From Desulfomicrobiaceae bacterium (GTDB lineage: Bacteria; Desulfobacterota; Desulfovibrionia; Desulfovibrionales; Desulfomicrobiaceae), in NCBI GenBank assembly GCA_003530935.1, contig DPEO01000028.1, positions 1 to 30,095 on the forward strand: 30,095 nt of DNA. Reading direction: 5' to 3'. Position numbers and translations under genes: made by a program. The notes under the pieces were generated by a model. That model did not search any database and was not told where the DNA came from. It saw only the letters and a list, made by a program, of their open reading frames with translations. This document shows, piece after piece, positions 7,241 to 16,007 of this stretch (position 1 is the first letter of the stretch; each line of letters begins with the position of its first letter).

Positions 7241-10200
7241 CACTGCCCTCCTCGCCAGCACTCGATGTCGCGCCAAAATTGCGGCCCCGCAGCCACGGTG
7301 ACCCCCGGCCCGCATTGCAGCTGGCAGACGAATTCCGGAGCCACCACCTCCAACACCACCGGCGCAGGGCCCGTGTGGCGGGAAAAGACCTGGGCGAGCC
7401 CATCCCAGTCCACGACGTCCGCCAAAGGGACCTCCACCCGCACCGGCTGCGCACTCTCGGCCACGGCCGCGCGCAAAGGCCGCATGTCCCGAGTTACGAG
7501 TTTGACACGCACCACCTGGCCATTGTCATCCGTCTCCATGCGCCCCACCTCGGCCTCCACCAGCACGGGCTCCTCTGCGGCAAGCACCTCCCGACACGCG
7601 GCAAAGACGTCGCTGAAAAGCACCATCTCGCCGGAGCCGGAAAGGTCTTCCACCTCGGCAAAAGCCATGCGATCCCCCCGCTTGGTGGTGATGGCCTTGA
7701 GTCCCGTGACCAGCACGGCTACGCGCACCGCCGTACCTTCCCCAAGTTCCGCGCACGCGGCAAGGGGTGTCAGGTCCATGCGCCGCAGTTCCTCCCGGTA
7801 CGGCTCCAGGGGGTGCCCCATGAGGTAGAACCCCAAGGCCTCCTTTTCCATACGCAGCTTTTCCGTATCATCAAGGATGCGGACCTCGCCTTCTATGGGG
7901 ACATCCGCGCCAATGCCGGTCAGGCGGCACGTGGAGGCATCCGCCATGGCCGCAAAGGAGAGCTGGCCGGAGCGCTTGCGCTTGGCCTGCCGCTGGGCCA
8001 TGGCCATGACCGGCTCCACCGCTGCGAGCAGCAGCCCCCGATGGCAGCCAAAGGTGTCCATGGCCCCGGCCTTGATGAGGGCTTCGAGCACTTTTTTGTT
8101 GGCCTTCCGCAAATCCACCCGGCAGCAAAAATCCAGCAGGCTGGCAAATGGGCCGTGGGCGTCCCGTTCCGCCACCATACCCTGCACCGCGGCCTCGCCC
8201 ACCCCTTTGATGCCCGAGAGCCCATAGCGCACGGCTCCGTCTTCCACCGTGAACTCATAGCGGCTCTGATTCACGTCCGGCGGCAGGATGGTGAGCCCCA
8301 TGTCGCGGCAGGCGTTCACATGCGCCAAGACCTTATCAGAGTTGGAGACCTCGGAGGTAATGGTGGCGGCCATGAACTCGGCCGGAAAATGTGCTTTGAG
8401 ATACGCCGTCTGGTAGGAAATGAGGGCGTAGGCGGCGCTATGGGCCTTGTTGAAGCCGTAACCGGCGAACTTTTCCATGAGGTCGAAGATCCAGCCTGCG
8501 GCCTCTTCGCTGATGCCGTTTTCTCGAGCGCCGGAGAGGAACCGCGAGCGCTGCTTGGCCATTTCTTCGGGGTTCTTCTTGCCCATGGCCCGGCGCAGGA
8601 TGTCGCCCTCGCCCATGGAGTAGTTGGCCAGTTCCGAGGCGATCTTCATGACCTGTTCCTGGTAGAGGATCACCCCGTAGGTGTCTTCCAGGATGGGGTG
8701 CAGGCGGGGCGCAAGCTCAGGATAGGCGTATTCGATGGGCTTGCGGCCGTGCTTGCGGTCGATGAAGTCGTCCACCATGCCGCTTTCCAGCGGTCCCGGA
8801 CGATAGAGGGCGAGCAAAGCGATGATGTCCTCGAAGCACGAAGGCTTGAGGCTGCGGAGCACCCGGCGCATGCCTTCGGATTCCAGCTGGAACACACCGT
8901 CGGTCTCCCCCCGACACAAAAGCTCGTACGTCGCCGCATCGTCCAGAGGCAAGGTCTCCAAATCCGGTGGAGTCCCGCCCCCGTGGGCGATGAGGCGCAG
9001 CGCATCGTGGATCACGGTCAGGGTCTTGAGGCCCAAGAAATCGAACTTGATGAGCCCCACCATCTCCACTTTCTTCATGTCGAACTGGGTGACCACTTCG
9101 CCGTTCTTGCCCACATGCAGGGGGAGATACTCCACCATGGGTTCGCGGGAGATGACGATGCCCGCCGCATGCTGGGACGGGTGTCGGGCAAGGCCCTCCA
9201 GGCGGCGGGAAATATGGAAGAGCTTGGCAAAGACCGGGTCGTTTTCCACCAAGGCCCGAAGCTCCGGCTCCTGCTCCAGGGCCTTGTCCAAGGTCATCTT
9301 GAGGTCATCGGGGATGAGTTTCGCCACCCGGTCGGCGTCCTTGAGCGGAATCCCGAGCACCCGGGCCACATCCCGCACCACGCCTTTGGCCTTCATGGTG
9401 CCAAAGGCCACGATCTGCGCCACCCGATCCGCGCCGTATTTTTCCGTCACATACCGAATGACCTCGTCGCGGCGATTGTAGCAGAAATCCACGTCGATAT
9501 CCGGCAGGGACGCCCGCTCGGCATTGAGAAAACGCTCGAAATAGAGCCGGTACCGAATGGGATCGAGGTCGGTGATGCGCAGGGCGTAGGCCACCAGGGA
9601 CCCGGCCGCGGAACCACGGCCCGGACCCACCGGAATACCCTGGCTTTTGGCCCAGTTGATGAAGTCCTGCACAATGAGGAAATACGGGGCGAAGCCTTTT
9701 TCCGTGATGACCGCCAGCTCATGCTCCAAGCGGTCTCGATATTCCTGGGGATCCACCGCATACGGGAGCTGACGCAGCCGTACTTCCAGACCTTCGCGGG
9801 CCAGGCGCTGGAACTCGTCCTCCATGGAACAGCCGTCCGGCACAGCGTAGGCCGGAAAGTGATGCCGACCGAGATCGAACTCCACCTGGCAGAGGTCCGC
9901 AATACGGGCGGCGTTTTCCAAGGCCTCGGGCACGTGGGCAAAGGCCGCTTCCATCTCCTCCGGTGGACGAAAGTAAAACGTGTTGGACGAAAAGCGCAGC
10001 CGGCCGGGGGTGTCCACGGTCTTGCCCGTGCCGATGCACAGCAAAGCGTCATGGGCCTCGAAATCTTCCCGCTCCAGGTAATGGCAGTCATTGGTGGCCA
10101 CCAGCGGCAGCCCAAGGATCTGGGCAGCTTCCAAGAGCCGGGCATTGGCCTCCTCCTGCTCCGGAAGTCCGTTTTCTTGGAGCTCCAGATACAAGCGCCC

Positions 10201-10689
10201 CGGAAAAATGGCCGCGTACTGCCGCGCCACCTCGAGACCAGCGTCCATGCCCACCTGGGTGAGGGTCCACGGAATCTCGCCCTTGATGCAGGCGGACAAG
10301 GCAATGAGCCCCTCAGCATGGCGCTTGAGACACTCCTTGTCCACACGCGGCTTGTAGTAAAACCCCTCCAAGAACCCTGCGGAGACCAACCTGACCAGAT
10401 TGTGGTACCCCACGAGATTTTGCGCCAACAGCACCAGGTGAAAACGGTTTTTATCACTGCGATCGTGCATGTTTCCGGTCACATACACTTCACAGCCGAT
10501 AATCGGTCGGATACCGTGCTTCTTGGCTTCCAAGTAAAACGGCAATGCCGCAAAAAGATTGCCGTGATCCGTCACGGCGGCGGCCTCCATGCCATAATCC
10601 ACCGCCCGGGCGCAGAGGTCGCGCAAGCGGATGGCGCCGTCCAGCAGGCTGTATTCCGTGTGGCAATGGAGATGGGCAAATGTATTCAT
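7240..10689 (-). CDS. dnaE: DNA polymerase III alpha subunit
   Basis: This is the replicative polymerase, 1149 residues from the ATG at 10689 (MNTFAHLHCHTEYSLLDGA), a normal length for DnaE. The N-terminal PHP domain keeps HLHCH, TDHGN, GCEVYV, HLVLLAQN and NDCHY. The polymerase palm has GPGRGSAAGSLVAYALR and the catalytic PDIDVDF at about residue 395-402, with a third Asp in IKFDFLGLKTL near 548. A helix-hairpin-helix region (SGIKGVGEAAV) and a C-terminal OB fold (VAVLVTGLKAITTKRGDR) follow. Alternative GTG starts at 10704 and 10722 exist, but the family aligns from MNTF. I see no clear ribosome binding site, and a terminator-like hairpin lies immediately upstream. Its stop overlaps the queD start. 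Confidence 0.96.
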   Translation of the reverse strand: MNTFAHLHCHTEYSLLDGAIRLRDLCARAVDYGMEAAAVTDHGNLFAALPFYLEAKKHGIRPIIGCEVYVTGNMHDRSDKNRFHLVLLAQNLVGYHNLVRLVSAGFLEGFYYKPRVDKECLKRHAEGLIALSACIKGEIPWTLTQVGMDAGLEVARQYAAIFPGRLYLELQENGLPEQEEANARLLEAAQILGLPLVATNDCHYLEREDFEAHDALLCIGTGKTVDTPGRLRFSSNTFYFRPPEEMEAAFAHVPEALENAARIADLCQVEFDLGRHHFPAYAVPDGCSMEDEFQRLAREGLEVRLRQLPYAVDPQEYRDRLEHELAVITEKGFAPYFLIVQDFINWAKSQGIPVGPGRGSAAGSLVAYALRITDLDPIRYRLYFERFLNAERASLPDIDVDFCYNRRDEVIRYVTEKYGADRVAQIVAFGTMKAKGVVRDVARVLGIPLKDADRVAKLIPDDLKMTLDKALEQEPELRALVENDPVFAKLFHISRRLEGLARHPSQHAAGIVISREPMVEYLPLHVGKNGEVVTQFDMKKVEMVGLIKFDFLGLKTLTVIHDALRLIAHGGGTPPDLETLPLDDAATYELLCRGETDGVFQLESEGMRRVLRSLKPSCFEDIIALLALYRPGPLESGMVDDFIDRKHGRKPIEYAYPELAPRLHPILEDTYGVILYQEQVMKIASELANYSMGEGDILRRAMGKKNPEEMAKQRSRFLSGARENGISEEAAGWIFDLMEKFAGYGFNKAHSAAYALISYQTAYLKAHFPAEFMAATITSEVSNSDKVLAHVNACRDMGLTILPPDVNQSRYEFTVEDGAVRYGLSGIKGVGEAAVQGMVAERDAHGPFASLLDFCCRVDLRKANKKVLEALIKAGAMDTFGCHRGLLLAAVEPVMAMAQRQAKRKRSGQLSFAAMADASTCRLTGIGADVPIEGEVRILDDTEKLRMEKEALGFYLMGHPLEPYREELRRMDLTPLAACAELGEGTAVRVAVLVTGLKAITTKRGDRMAFAEVEDLSGSGEMVLFSDVFAACREVLAAEEPVLVEAEVGRMETDDNGQVVRVKLVTRDMRPLRAAVAESAQPVRVEVPLADVVDWDGLAQVFSRHTGPAPVVLEVVAPEFVCQLQCGPGVTVAAGPQFWRDIECWRGGQ

Positions 10690-10692
10690 ACC

Positions 10693-10734
10693 AAAAAATA
10701 CCACGGGCGGCCCCAGGCACACCGGGAGCCGCCC
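10693..10734 (-). terminator. Intrinsic terminator between gapA and dnaE
   Basis: On the minus strand, GGGCGGC (10734-10728) pairs with GCCGCCC (10711-10705). The stem can extend inward with a G-T pair and one mismatch to a TGTG loop. GTGGTA and then TTTTTT (10698-10693) follow. This is the GC-stem plus T-tract form of a rho-independent terminator. It lies 16 bases after the gapA stop and ends 3 bases before the dnaE ATG. Confidence 0.75.
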
Positions 10735-10749
10735 TGGATTTGTCGCGGA

Positions 10750-11748
10750 TCAGAGCAACGCGGCCACCTTGGCGGTGAGCCGTACCAATTGGTGGGTGAA
10801 ACCCGCTTCGTTGTCGTACCAGACGATGACCTTCACCATGGTGCCGTCCATGACTGCGGTGCATAGGCCGTCCACCACCCCGCCGTAAGGGCTGCCCACA
10901 TAGTCCACCGAGACCAAAGGCAGTTCCGTATAGCCCATGGGACCGCCTTCCGGGCCGGCGGCCGCGGCCTTGAGGGCCGCATTGACCTCGGCTGCGGTGG
11001 TGGGCCGTTCCACTTCGGCCACCAGGTCCACCAACGAGACATTGGGCGTCGGGACGCGCACGGCCATGCCGTCGAGCTTGCCCGCAAGCTCCGGAATCAC
11101 CAGGGTCACCGCCCGAGCCGCACCCGTGGTGGTGGGCAGGATGTTCATGGCCCCAGCCCGAGCCCGGCGCAAATCCTTGTGCGTGCCGTCCAGAATGCGC
11201 TGGCTCATGGTGTAGGAATGGATGGTGGTCATGAGGGCGTGCTTGATGCCAAAGGTGGCGTGCAGAACCTTGGCCACCGGCGCCAGACAATTGGTGGTGC
11301 ACGAGGCGTTGGAGATGATGCGGTGCTCGGCGGCGAGCGATTCGTCATTGACGCCCACAACCACCGTGACGTCCGGATTTTTGGCCGGCGCCGACACGAT
11401 CACCTTCTTGGCTCCGCAGGCCAGATGGCGCTCACAGCTCTCGCGATCGGTGAACTTGCCCGTACTCTCCACCACGATATCCGCCCCCACGGAGGCCCAG
11501 TCCCAGGCATCCGGGGCATTGCGGGTCACCCGCACCAGCCGGCCGTTGATGGCGAACCCATCCTCGGTGGCCGTCACTTCGCCCGGAAAGATCCCGTGCA
11601 CGGAATCATACTTGAGCAGATGCGCCAAGGAGGCGTTGTCTCCCCGCGCATTGACGGCCACCAGTTCCAAATCTTCCCGGCCAGCAAGGACGCGGGCCAT
11701 GTAGCGTCCGATACGACCAAATCCATTGAGAGCGACTCGCACGCCCAT
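10750..11748 (-). CDS. gapA: Glyceraldehyde-3-phosphate dehydrogenase
   Basis: The enzyme interconverts glyceraldehyde 3-phosphate and 1,3-bisphosphoglycerate. The 332-residue protein has the NAD(P)-binding GFGRIGR at residues 9-15, catalytic Cys150 in SNASCTTN, His177 in TTIHSYT and the late WYDNEAGFTHQLV motif. Two cofactor-specificity sites differ from the standard NAD enzyme. The acidic residue after Asn33 (usually ND) is Ala34, and the usual LPHKDLRRAR is GTHKDLRRAR, so the Leu187-Pro188 pair is Gly-Thr. Such changes are associated with NADP-accepting GAPDHs, so NADP or dual use is inferred. It starts 11 bases after fba with AAGGAGAAGAG before the ATG, forming an fba-gapA pair that ends at the terminator. 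Confidence 0.95.
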   Translation of the reverse strand: MGVRVALNGFGRIGRYMARVLAGREDLELVAVNARGDNASLAHLLKYDSVHGIFPGEVTATEDGFAINGRLVRVTRNAPDAWDWASVGADIVVESTGKFTDRESCERHLACGAKKVIVSAPAKNPDVTVVVGVNDESLAAEHRIISNASCTTNCLAPVAKVLHATFGIKHALMTTIHSYTMSQRILDGTHKDLRRARAGAMNILPTTTGAARAVTLVIPELAGKLDGMAVRVPTPNVSLVDLVAEVERPTTAAEVNAALKAAAAGPEGGPMGYTELPLVSVDYVGSPYGGVVDGLCTAVMDGTMVKVIVWYDNEAGFTHQLVRLTAKVAALL

Positions 11749-11759
11749 CTCTCTTCTCC

Positions 11760-12689
11760 TTATGCGTCGATTTTATTGCTCGAACCCAAGACGTTGCGGA
11801 TTTTATGCCGCACCATATCCCGCACCGCGTCCCGTGCCACGCTCAAGTACTGCCGCGGATCGAAGTGGTCCGGATGCTCGGCGAGATACTTGCGGATGGT
11901 GGCGGTCATGGCCAAACGGATATCGGTATCGATATTGATCTTGCACACCGCCATGCCGGCGGCCTTGCGCAAAAGCTCTTCCGGCACCCCGCGGGCGCCG
12001 CCGATCTGCGCGCCGTACGTATTGGCCATGGCCACGAACTCCTGAGGCACCGAGGATGCGCCGTGGAGCACGATGGGAAAGCCCGGCAAAAGTTTGCCCA
12101 CCTTCTCCAGGCGATCGAAATCCAAACGGGCCTCACCGGCAAACTTGTAGGCCCCGTGACTGGTGCCGATAGCGATGGCCAAGGAATCGCACCCGGTGCG
12201 TTCCACGAATTCCGCCGCCTGGTCCGGGTCCGTATAGACGTTTTCCGCGGAATGGACCTCGTCTTCCACGCCTGCCAGGCGGCCCAGCTCCGCCTCCACC
12301 CATACCCCGCGGTCATGGGCGTACTCCACCACCTTCCGGGTCACGGCGATGTTTTCCTCGTACGGCAAATGCGAGCCGTCGATCATCACCGACGAAAATC
12401 CCCCGTCGATGACCTCTTTACAGATCTCGAAATTCTGTCCGTGGTCCAGGTGGAGGACCACCGGCAAATCCACGGTGGTCAAGGCTGCTTCCACCAATTT
12501 GATGATGTACGCCTGGCCGGCATACTTGCGAGCTCCTGCCGACACTTGCAGGATCAGGGGGGATTTTTCCGCGGCACCCGCCTCCATGATACCTTGGACG
12601 ATTTCCATGTTGTTGACGTTGAACCCGCCGACGGCAAAACCTTCGGCGTAGGCCCGCTCAAACATCGCTTTCGGTGTGGTCAGGGGCAT
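11760..12689 (-). CDS. fba: Class II fructose-1,6-bisphosphate aldolase
   Basis: A zinc-dependent aldolase of glycolysis and gluconeogenesis, 309 residues. It has VGGFNVNNMEIVQGIMEAG near the N-terminus and the first zinc/catalytic segment VVLHLDHGQ (about 78-86). It also has MIDGSHLPYEENI, VEAELG, IGTSHGAYKF, VLHGASSVP and the phosphate/substrate loop CKINIDTDIRLA, all class II hallmarks in order. The ATG at 12689 is preceded by AAGGAGGATCCC, a strong ribosome binding site. The 5' end overlaps the surE 3' end by 32 bases. With gapA it forms a lower-glycolysis pair downstream of the 2-oxoacid oxidoreductase genes. Confidence 0.96.
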   Translation of the reverse strand: MPLTTPKAMFERAYAEGFAVGGFNVNNMEIVQGIMEAGAAEKSPLILQVSAGARKYAGQAYIIKLVEAALTTVDLPVVLHLDHGQNFEICKEVIDGGFSSVMIDGSHLPYEENIAVTRKVVEYAHDRGVWVEAELGRLAGVEDEVHSAENVYTDPDQAAEFVERTGCDSLAIAIGTSHGAYKFAGEARLDFDRLEKVGKLLPGFPIVLHGASSVPQEFVAMANTYGAQIGGARGVPEELLRKAAGMAVCKINIDTDIRLAMTATIRKYLAEHPDHFDPRQYLSVARDAVRDMVRHKIRNVLGSSNKIDA

Positions 12690-13461
12690 GGGATCCTCCT
12701 TGCTCGGGTTGATGAAGGGTATCTCGCAGGACGTTCAAAAACGCCCAATGGGTGAGGTCAAAAGTAAGCGGCGTCAACGTGATACAGCCCTGGGAGAGCA
12801 AAGCCCGGTCCGTACCTGGCTGTACCAATTCCTCGGGAATGACTCCTCCGAGCCAATAATACGGCCGACCGCGGGGATCGGCCCGCTCGATGTACCAGTC
12901 CCGGTAGGTGGCGCTGGTTTGCGGACACACCTCGATGCGGGGCGGATAGGGCAACGGCCCGGCGGGAAAGTTGAGGTTGAGCACCGTCAGCGGCGGCAGC
13001 GACGCCCAGGGAAAGTCCTCCACGAACGAGACGGTGCACATGGCTTGGGCGGAAAGGTCCCGGGGGCGGAAGTCGTCCACGGATACGGCCAAAGCGCGGA
13101 TCCCGGCCAAGGCCCCTTCCGTGGCCGCAGAAACCGTGCCGGAATAGAGCACGTCCACGCCCACGTTGGCGCCGGCATTGATGCCCGAGATCACCAGGTC
13201 CGGCCGCCGCACAAGCACGTGGTGCACCGCCAATTTGACACAATCAGCCGGAGTGCCCACCACTCCCAAGCCCTCGAAGCCCACCTCCCGCACTTCCACC
13301 ACGCGCAGGGGAGAAAACAAAGTAATGGCATGGCCCACGGCGCTCTGCTCGGTTACGGGCGCCACGACGCGCACGTTGTGGCCGGCATCGAGCAAGGCGC
13401 GGTACAGGGCGCGCAGCCCTACGGCATTGATGCCGTCGTCGTTGGTGAGAAGAATGTCCAT
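12658..13461 (-). CDS. surE: 5'/3'-nucleotidase SurE
   Basis: SurE is a metal-dependent nucleoside monophosphatase linked to stationary-phase survival. The 267-residue protein starts MDILLTNDDGINAVGLRALY, with the metal-binding DDG at residues 8-10. It has the VVAPVTEQSAVGHAIT block with the metal/phosphate-contacting Ser-Ala, PADCVKLAVHHVL, and DLVISGINAGANVGVDVLYS with the conserved Asn. The frame is open for 76 codons further upstream, but that part lies within the upstream gene and is not SurE-like. The ATG at 13461 lies inside the oxidoreductase gamma gene (43-base overlap) without a clear ribosome binding site, so translation is probably coupled. The 3' end overlaps fba by 32 bases. Confidence 0.94.
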   Translation of the reverse strand: MDILLTNDDGINAVGLRALYRALLDAGHNVRVVAPVTEQSAVGHAITLFSPLRVVEVREVGFEGLGVVGTPADCVKLAVHHVLVRRPDLVISGINAGANVGVDVLYSGTVSAATEGALAGIRALAVSVDDFRPRDLSAQAMCTVSFVEDFPWASLPPLTVLNLNFPAGPLPYPPRIEVCPQTSATYRDWYIERADPRGRPYYWLGGVIPEELVQPGTDRALLSQGCITLTPLTFDLTHWAFLNVLRDTLHQPEQGGSHAPDHTESDV

Positions 13462-14027
13462 TGTGTGGCAATATCCGGATAGCGTTTCCTCGCCCGTGTA
13501 GAGCCCAGCTCCACGGCCTTGAGATTGAGTTCCACGATCTTGGCGGGCAACACCGCTGGCAGCGTCGCCTTCACCGCCTTCAAGGAAAGCATGGGCAGCA
13601 CGTGCACCAACGCTCCCAAGCATACGATGTTCATGGCCTGCGCGTTCCCCAGCTTTTCCCGGGCAAGGGCGGTGAAGGGGAGCGCGCAAAACCGGTTGGT
13701 GGGCGGCTGCGGCACCAGGTCGGCATCCACCAAGAGAAGCCCTTCGCCCTTGAGATCCCGATAATACAGGTTGCAGGCTTCCTGGCTCAAGGCCACCAGA
13801 AGGTCCAGATTCACCGGTTTGGGATAGCTGATGGGACGGGAACTCACCACCACGTCGGCGCGGCTCGCTCCGCCTCGCGCCTCCGGACCGTAACTTTGCG
13901 TCTGGGCCACATGGTAGCCATGCTCCAAGGCCAGGGCCTGGCCAAGGATGCGCCCCAGGGTCAAAATACCCTGGCCGCCCAGGCCGGAGAGCCGAATTTC
14001 AAAACGATCTATTGGGATTGCTGGCAT
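13419..14027 (-). CDS. 2-oxoacid:ferredoxin oxidoreductase, gamma subunit
   Basis: The gamma subunit completes a heterotetrameric 2-oxoacid:acceptor oxidoreductase, most likely the 2-oxoglutarate (Kor) type. The 202-residue protein begins MPAIPIDRFEIRLSGLGGQG. It shows the family motifs LGGQGILTLGRIL and TQSYGPEARGGASRADVVVS (about residues 46-65), where the YGPE-RGG block contacts CoA/partner subunits. The ATG at 14027 follows AGGAG at a good distance. The frame is open nine codons further upstream without support. It overlaps the beta gene by 19 bases and surE by 43 bases. No iron-sulfur cysteines are seen, as expected for gamma. The exact oxoacid cannot be proven from sequence alone. Confidence 0.88.
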   Translation of the reverse strand: MPAIPIDRFEIRLSGLGGQGILTLGRILGQALALEHGYHVAQTQSYGPEARGGASRADVVVSSRPISYPKPVNLDLLVALSQEACNLYYRDLKGEGLLLVDADLVPQPPTNRFCALPFTALAREKLGNAQAMNIVCLGALVHVLPMLSLKAVKATLPAVLPAKIVELNLKAVELGSTRARKRYPDIATQWTFFSPTTTASMP

Positions 14028-14857
14028 GACGTCTTCTCCTGCACGCGGGAACACGCGGCATAGTAGCGTTCTTCAAGGCCCGGCTGGGGGGCGTCTCGAA
14101 ACACGCCGATGGGAAACGACTGCGCCCGCTGGTCTTCAGGCAATGAGTCCCAACGCTCCCGCTTCACCGCCCGCTCCTTGTACCAGCGGTACATCTCTAC
14201 CGCAGTCTTGAACCCGTTTTTGCGGCCGTACTGCGTGGGGCAGGGGGTGCGCACCTCCACCAAGCAGAAGCCCGGCCGGGTGAGTGCCTCTTCCAGGAGC
14301 TTTCCCAAAAGCAGGGCATGCATGGCCGTGGCCCGGGCCACATACCCCGCGCCGCAGGCAAGACCCAGGTCCACCACGTCGAAGGAGCGCTCCAATTGCC
14401 CCAACGGCGTGGTCGTGGACATGGAGCCCGTGGGCGACGCCGGCGACGCCTGGCCGCCCGTCATCCCATAGATGGAGTTATTGAGCACCAAAGCGGTGAT
14501 ACCGATGTTGCGGCGGGCGGCATGGATGAAATGGTTGCCGCCGATGGCCAAGGCATCGCCATCGCCCATGAGGGCGATGACCTTGAGCTTCGGGTTGGCC
14601 ATCTTGATGCCTGTGGCCACGGTGAGGGCCCGGCCATGGCAGGTGTGCACCGTGTTGAAATCCACGTACACCGCCACCCGGCCCGAGCAGCCGATGCCCG
14701 CCACCAGGACCACGTCGTCCTTGGAGAGTCCCAGGGAGTGGATGCTGCGGATCAAGGCGCCGAGCACGATACCATGCCCGCAGCCGGCGCAGAGCACGTG
14801 CGGAAACTTCTTGTTGTGGCGCAAGTAATCGTGAATGAGCTCGGTAATGGCCGCCAT
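14009..14857 (-). CDS. 2-oxoacid:ferredoxin oxidoreductase, beta (TPP) subunit
   Basis: The beta subunit binds thiamine pyrophosphate and, in most members, an iron-sulfur cluster. The 282-residue protein starts MAAITELIHDYLRHNKKFPH. It has LCAGCGHGIVLGALIRSI near the N-terminus. The TPP-Mg motif starts at GDGDALAIGGNHFIHAARRN and ends at LNNSIYGMTGGQ. CTEVRTPCPTQYG-like residues (VRTPCPTQYGRKNG) come in the C-terminal part, a segment typical of KorB/2-oxoglutarate enzymes. The ATG at 14857 is one base after the alpha stop and follows GAGG. The 3' end overlaps gamma by 19 bases. These enzymes are oxygen-sensitive and run with ferredoxin, which suits an anaerobe. Confidence 0.92.
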   Translation of the reverse strand: MAAITELIHDYLRHNKKFPHVLCAGCGHGIVLGALIRSIHSLGLSKDDVVLVAGIGCSGRVAVYVDFNTVHTCHGRALTVATGIKMANPKLKVIALMGDGDALAIGGNHFIHAARRNIGITALVLNNSIYGMTGGQASPASPTGSMSTTTPLGQLERSFDVVDLGLACGAGYVARATAMHALLLGKLLEEALTRPGFCLVEVRTPCPTQYGRKNGFKTAVEMYRWYKERAVKRERWDSLPEDQRAQSFPIGVFRDAPQPGLEERYYAACSRVQEKTSCQQSQ

Positions 14858-14858
14858 G

Positions 14859-16007
14859 TCAGCCTCGCAGCAGAGGTTTGAGGATTTCCTGGGGGGTGAT
14901 GATCTGGCCATCGATGCGGTTCACGGTACGGACGGCGGCCAGACCGTTGTTCACCCGTTTTACTTCGCGTGAAATCTGCCCCATGTTCATCTCCGGGACC
15001 ACCACCCGAGGACAGGTGCGCAGCACCGCCTCCACCGCAGGGCGCGGAAAAGGAAACAGGGTCTTCAGATGGAGGAGCCCCGCCCGCACGCCCTGTTCCC
15101 GGGCCAGATCCACGGCCAAACGCGCCGAGCGGGCCACACACCCGTAAGCCACCACCGCCACCTCGGCGTCGTCGCACAAGTAGGACTCCGTAAGCTGGAT
15201 GTCGTAGAAGAACTGGTCGATCTTGCGGAACTGCCGGGAAATGAGGGCCTGGACTTCGTCGGGGCGCGAGGTGGGGAACCCGTTGCGGTCATGGGTAAGC
15301 CCCGTGACGTGGTACCGGTATCCGGAGCCCATGGCCGGCATGGGCGGCACCCCGCGCAGGCCGTCTTCGTAGGGGACATACCATTCCGGCGGCATGGACG
15401 GCGCCACCCGGGAAAGGATCTCCACCTCTCCTGCTTCCGGTATCACCAGCCGCTCGCGGGTATGGGCCGTCACCTCGTCGAGGAGCAGGATCACCGGAGT
15501 GCGGTACTTTTCGGCGAAGTTGAAGGCCGTTACAGTCATTTCCAAGCATTCCTGAACGTTACTTGCCGAGAGCACGATGATGGAGTGATCCCCGTGCGTC
15601 CCCCAGCGGGCCTGCTGCACGTCCCCTTGGGCCGGGCTCGTCGGGAGCCCCGTACTGGGCCCCCCGCGCATGACATTGACGATGACCAGCGGCGCCTCCA
15701 CCATGCAGGCGTAGCCGATATGCTCCTGCATAAGGGAAAACCCCGGCCCCGAGGTGGCGGTCATGGCCTTGCGCCCGGCCAAAGACGCGCCAATGGCCGC
15801 GCCCAGGCTCGCGATCTCGTCTTCCATCTGGATGAAGACCCCATCCGGGACGTATGGCAACCGGGCGGCCATGCCCTCGGCGATCTCCGTGGACGGGGTG
15901 ATGGGATAGCCGGCGTAGAACGTACACCCCGACAACAGCGCCCCTTCCACCACGGCGTCGTTGCCCTGGGCGAAGAGTTCCTTACGACTGCGTTTCTTGC
16001 TCGCCAT
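14859..16007 (-). CDS. 2-oxoacid:ferredoxin oxidoreductase, alpha subunit
   Basis: The alpha subunit (382 residues) supplies the pyrimidine-binding half of the TPP site and the substrate side. Seen are GCTFYAGYPITPSTEIAE (about 27-44), the EDEIASLGAAIGAS segment, TATSGPGFSLMQEHIGYA (about 83-100), the RGGPSTGLPTSPAQGD loop and the C-terminal domain-II block VVVPEMNMGQISREVKRV. This separate-subunit, four-gene arrangement and the YPITPSTE motif match the KorA/VorB group; 2-oxoglutarate is the most likely substrate. The ATG at 16007 follows AAGGAG. It overlaps the ferredoxin gene by 26 bases and ends one base before beta. Confidence 0.92.
   Translation of the reverse strand: MASKKRSRKELFAQGNDAVVEGALLSGCTFYAGYPITPSTEIAEGMAARLPYVPDGVFIQMEDEIASLGAAIGASLAGRKAMTATSGPGFSLMQEHIGYACMVEAPLVIVNVMRGGPSTGLPTSPAQGDVQQARWGTHGDHSIIVLSASNVQECLEMTVTAFNFAEKYRTPVILLLDEVTAHTRERLVIPEAGEVEILSRVAPSMPPEWYVPYEDGLRGVPPMPAMGSGYRYHVTGLTHDRNGFPTSRPDEVQALISRQFRKIDQFFYDIQLTESYLCDDAEVAVVAYGCVARSARLAVDLAREQGVRAGLLHLKTLFPFPRPAVEAVLRTCPRVVVPEMNMGQISREVKRVNNGLAAVRTVNRIDGQIITPQEILKPLLRG

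Noticed and set aside
7279..10866. A 1195-codon open frame on the plus strand opposite dnaE
   Set aside because: It is antisense to a clear DnaE with all catalytic motifs. Composition is His/Gly/Gln-rich and shows no domain.
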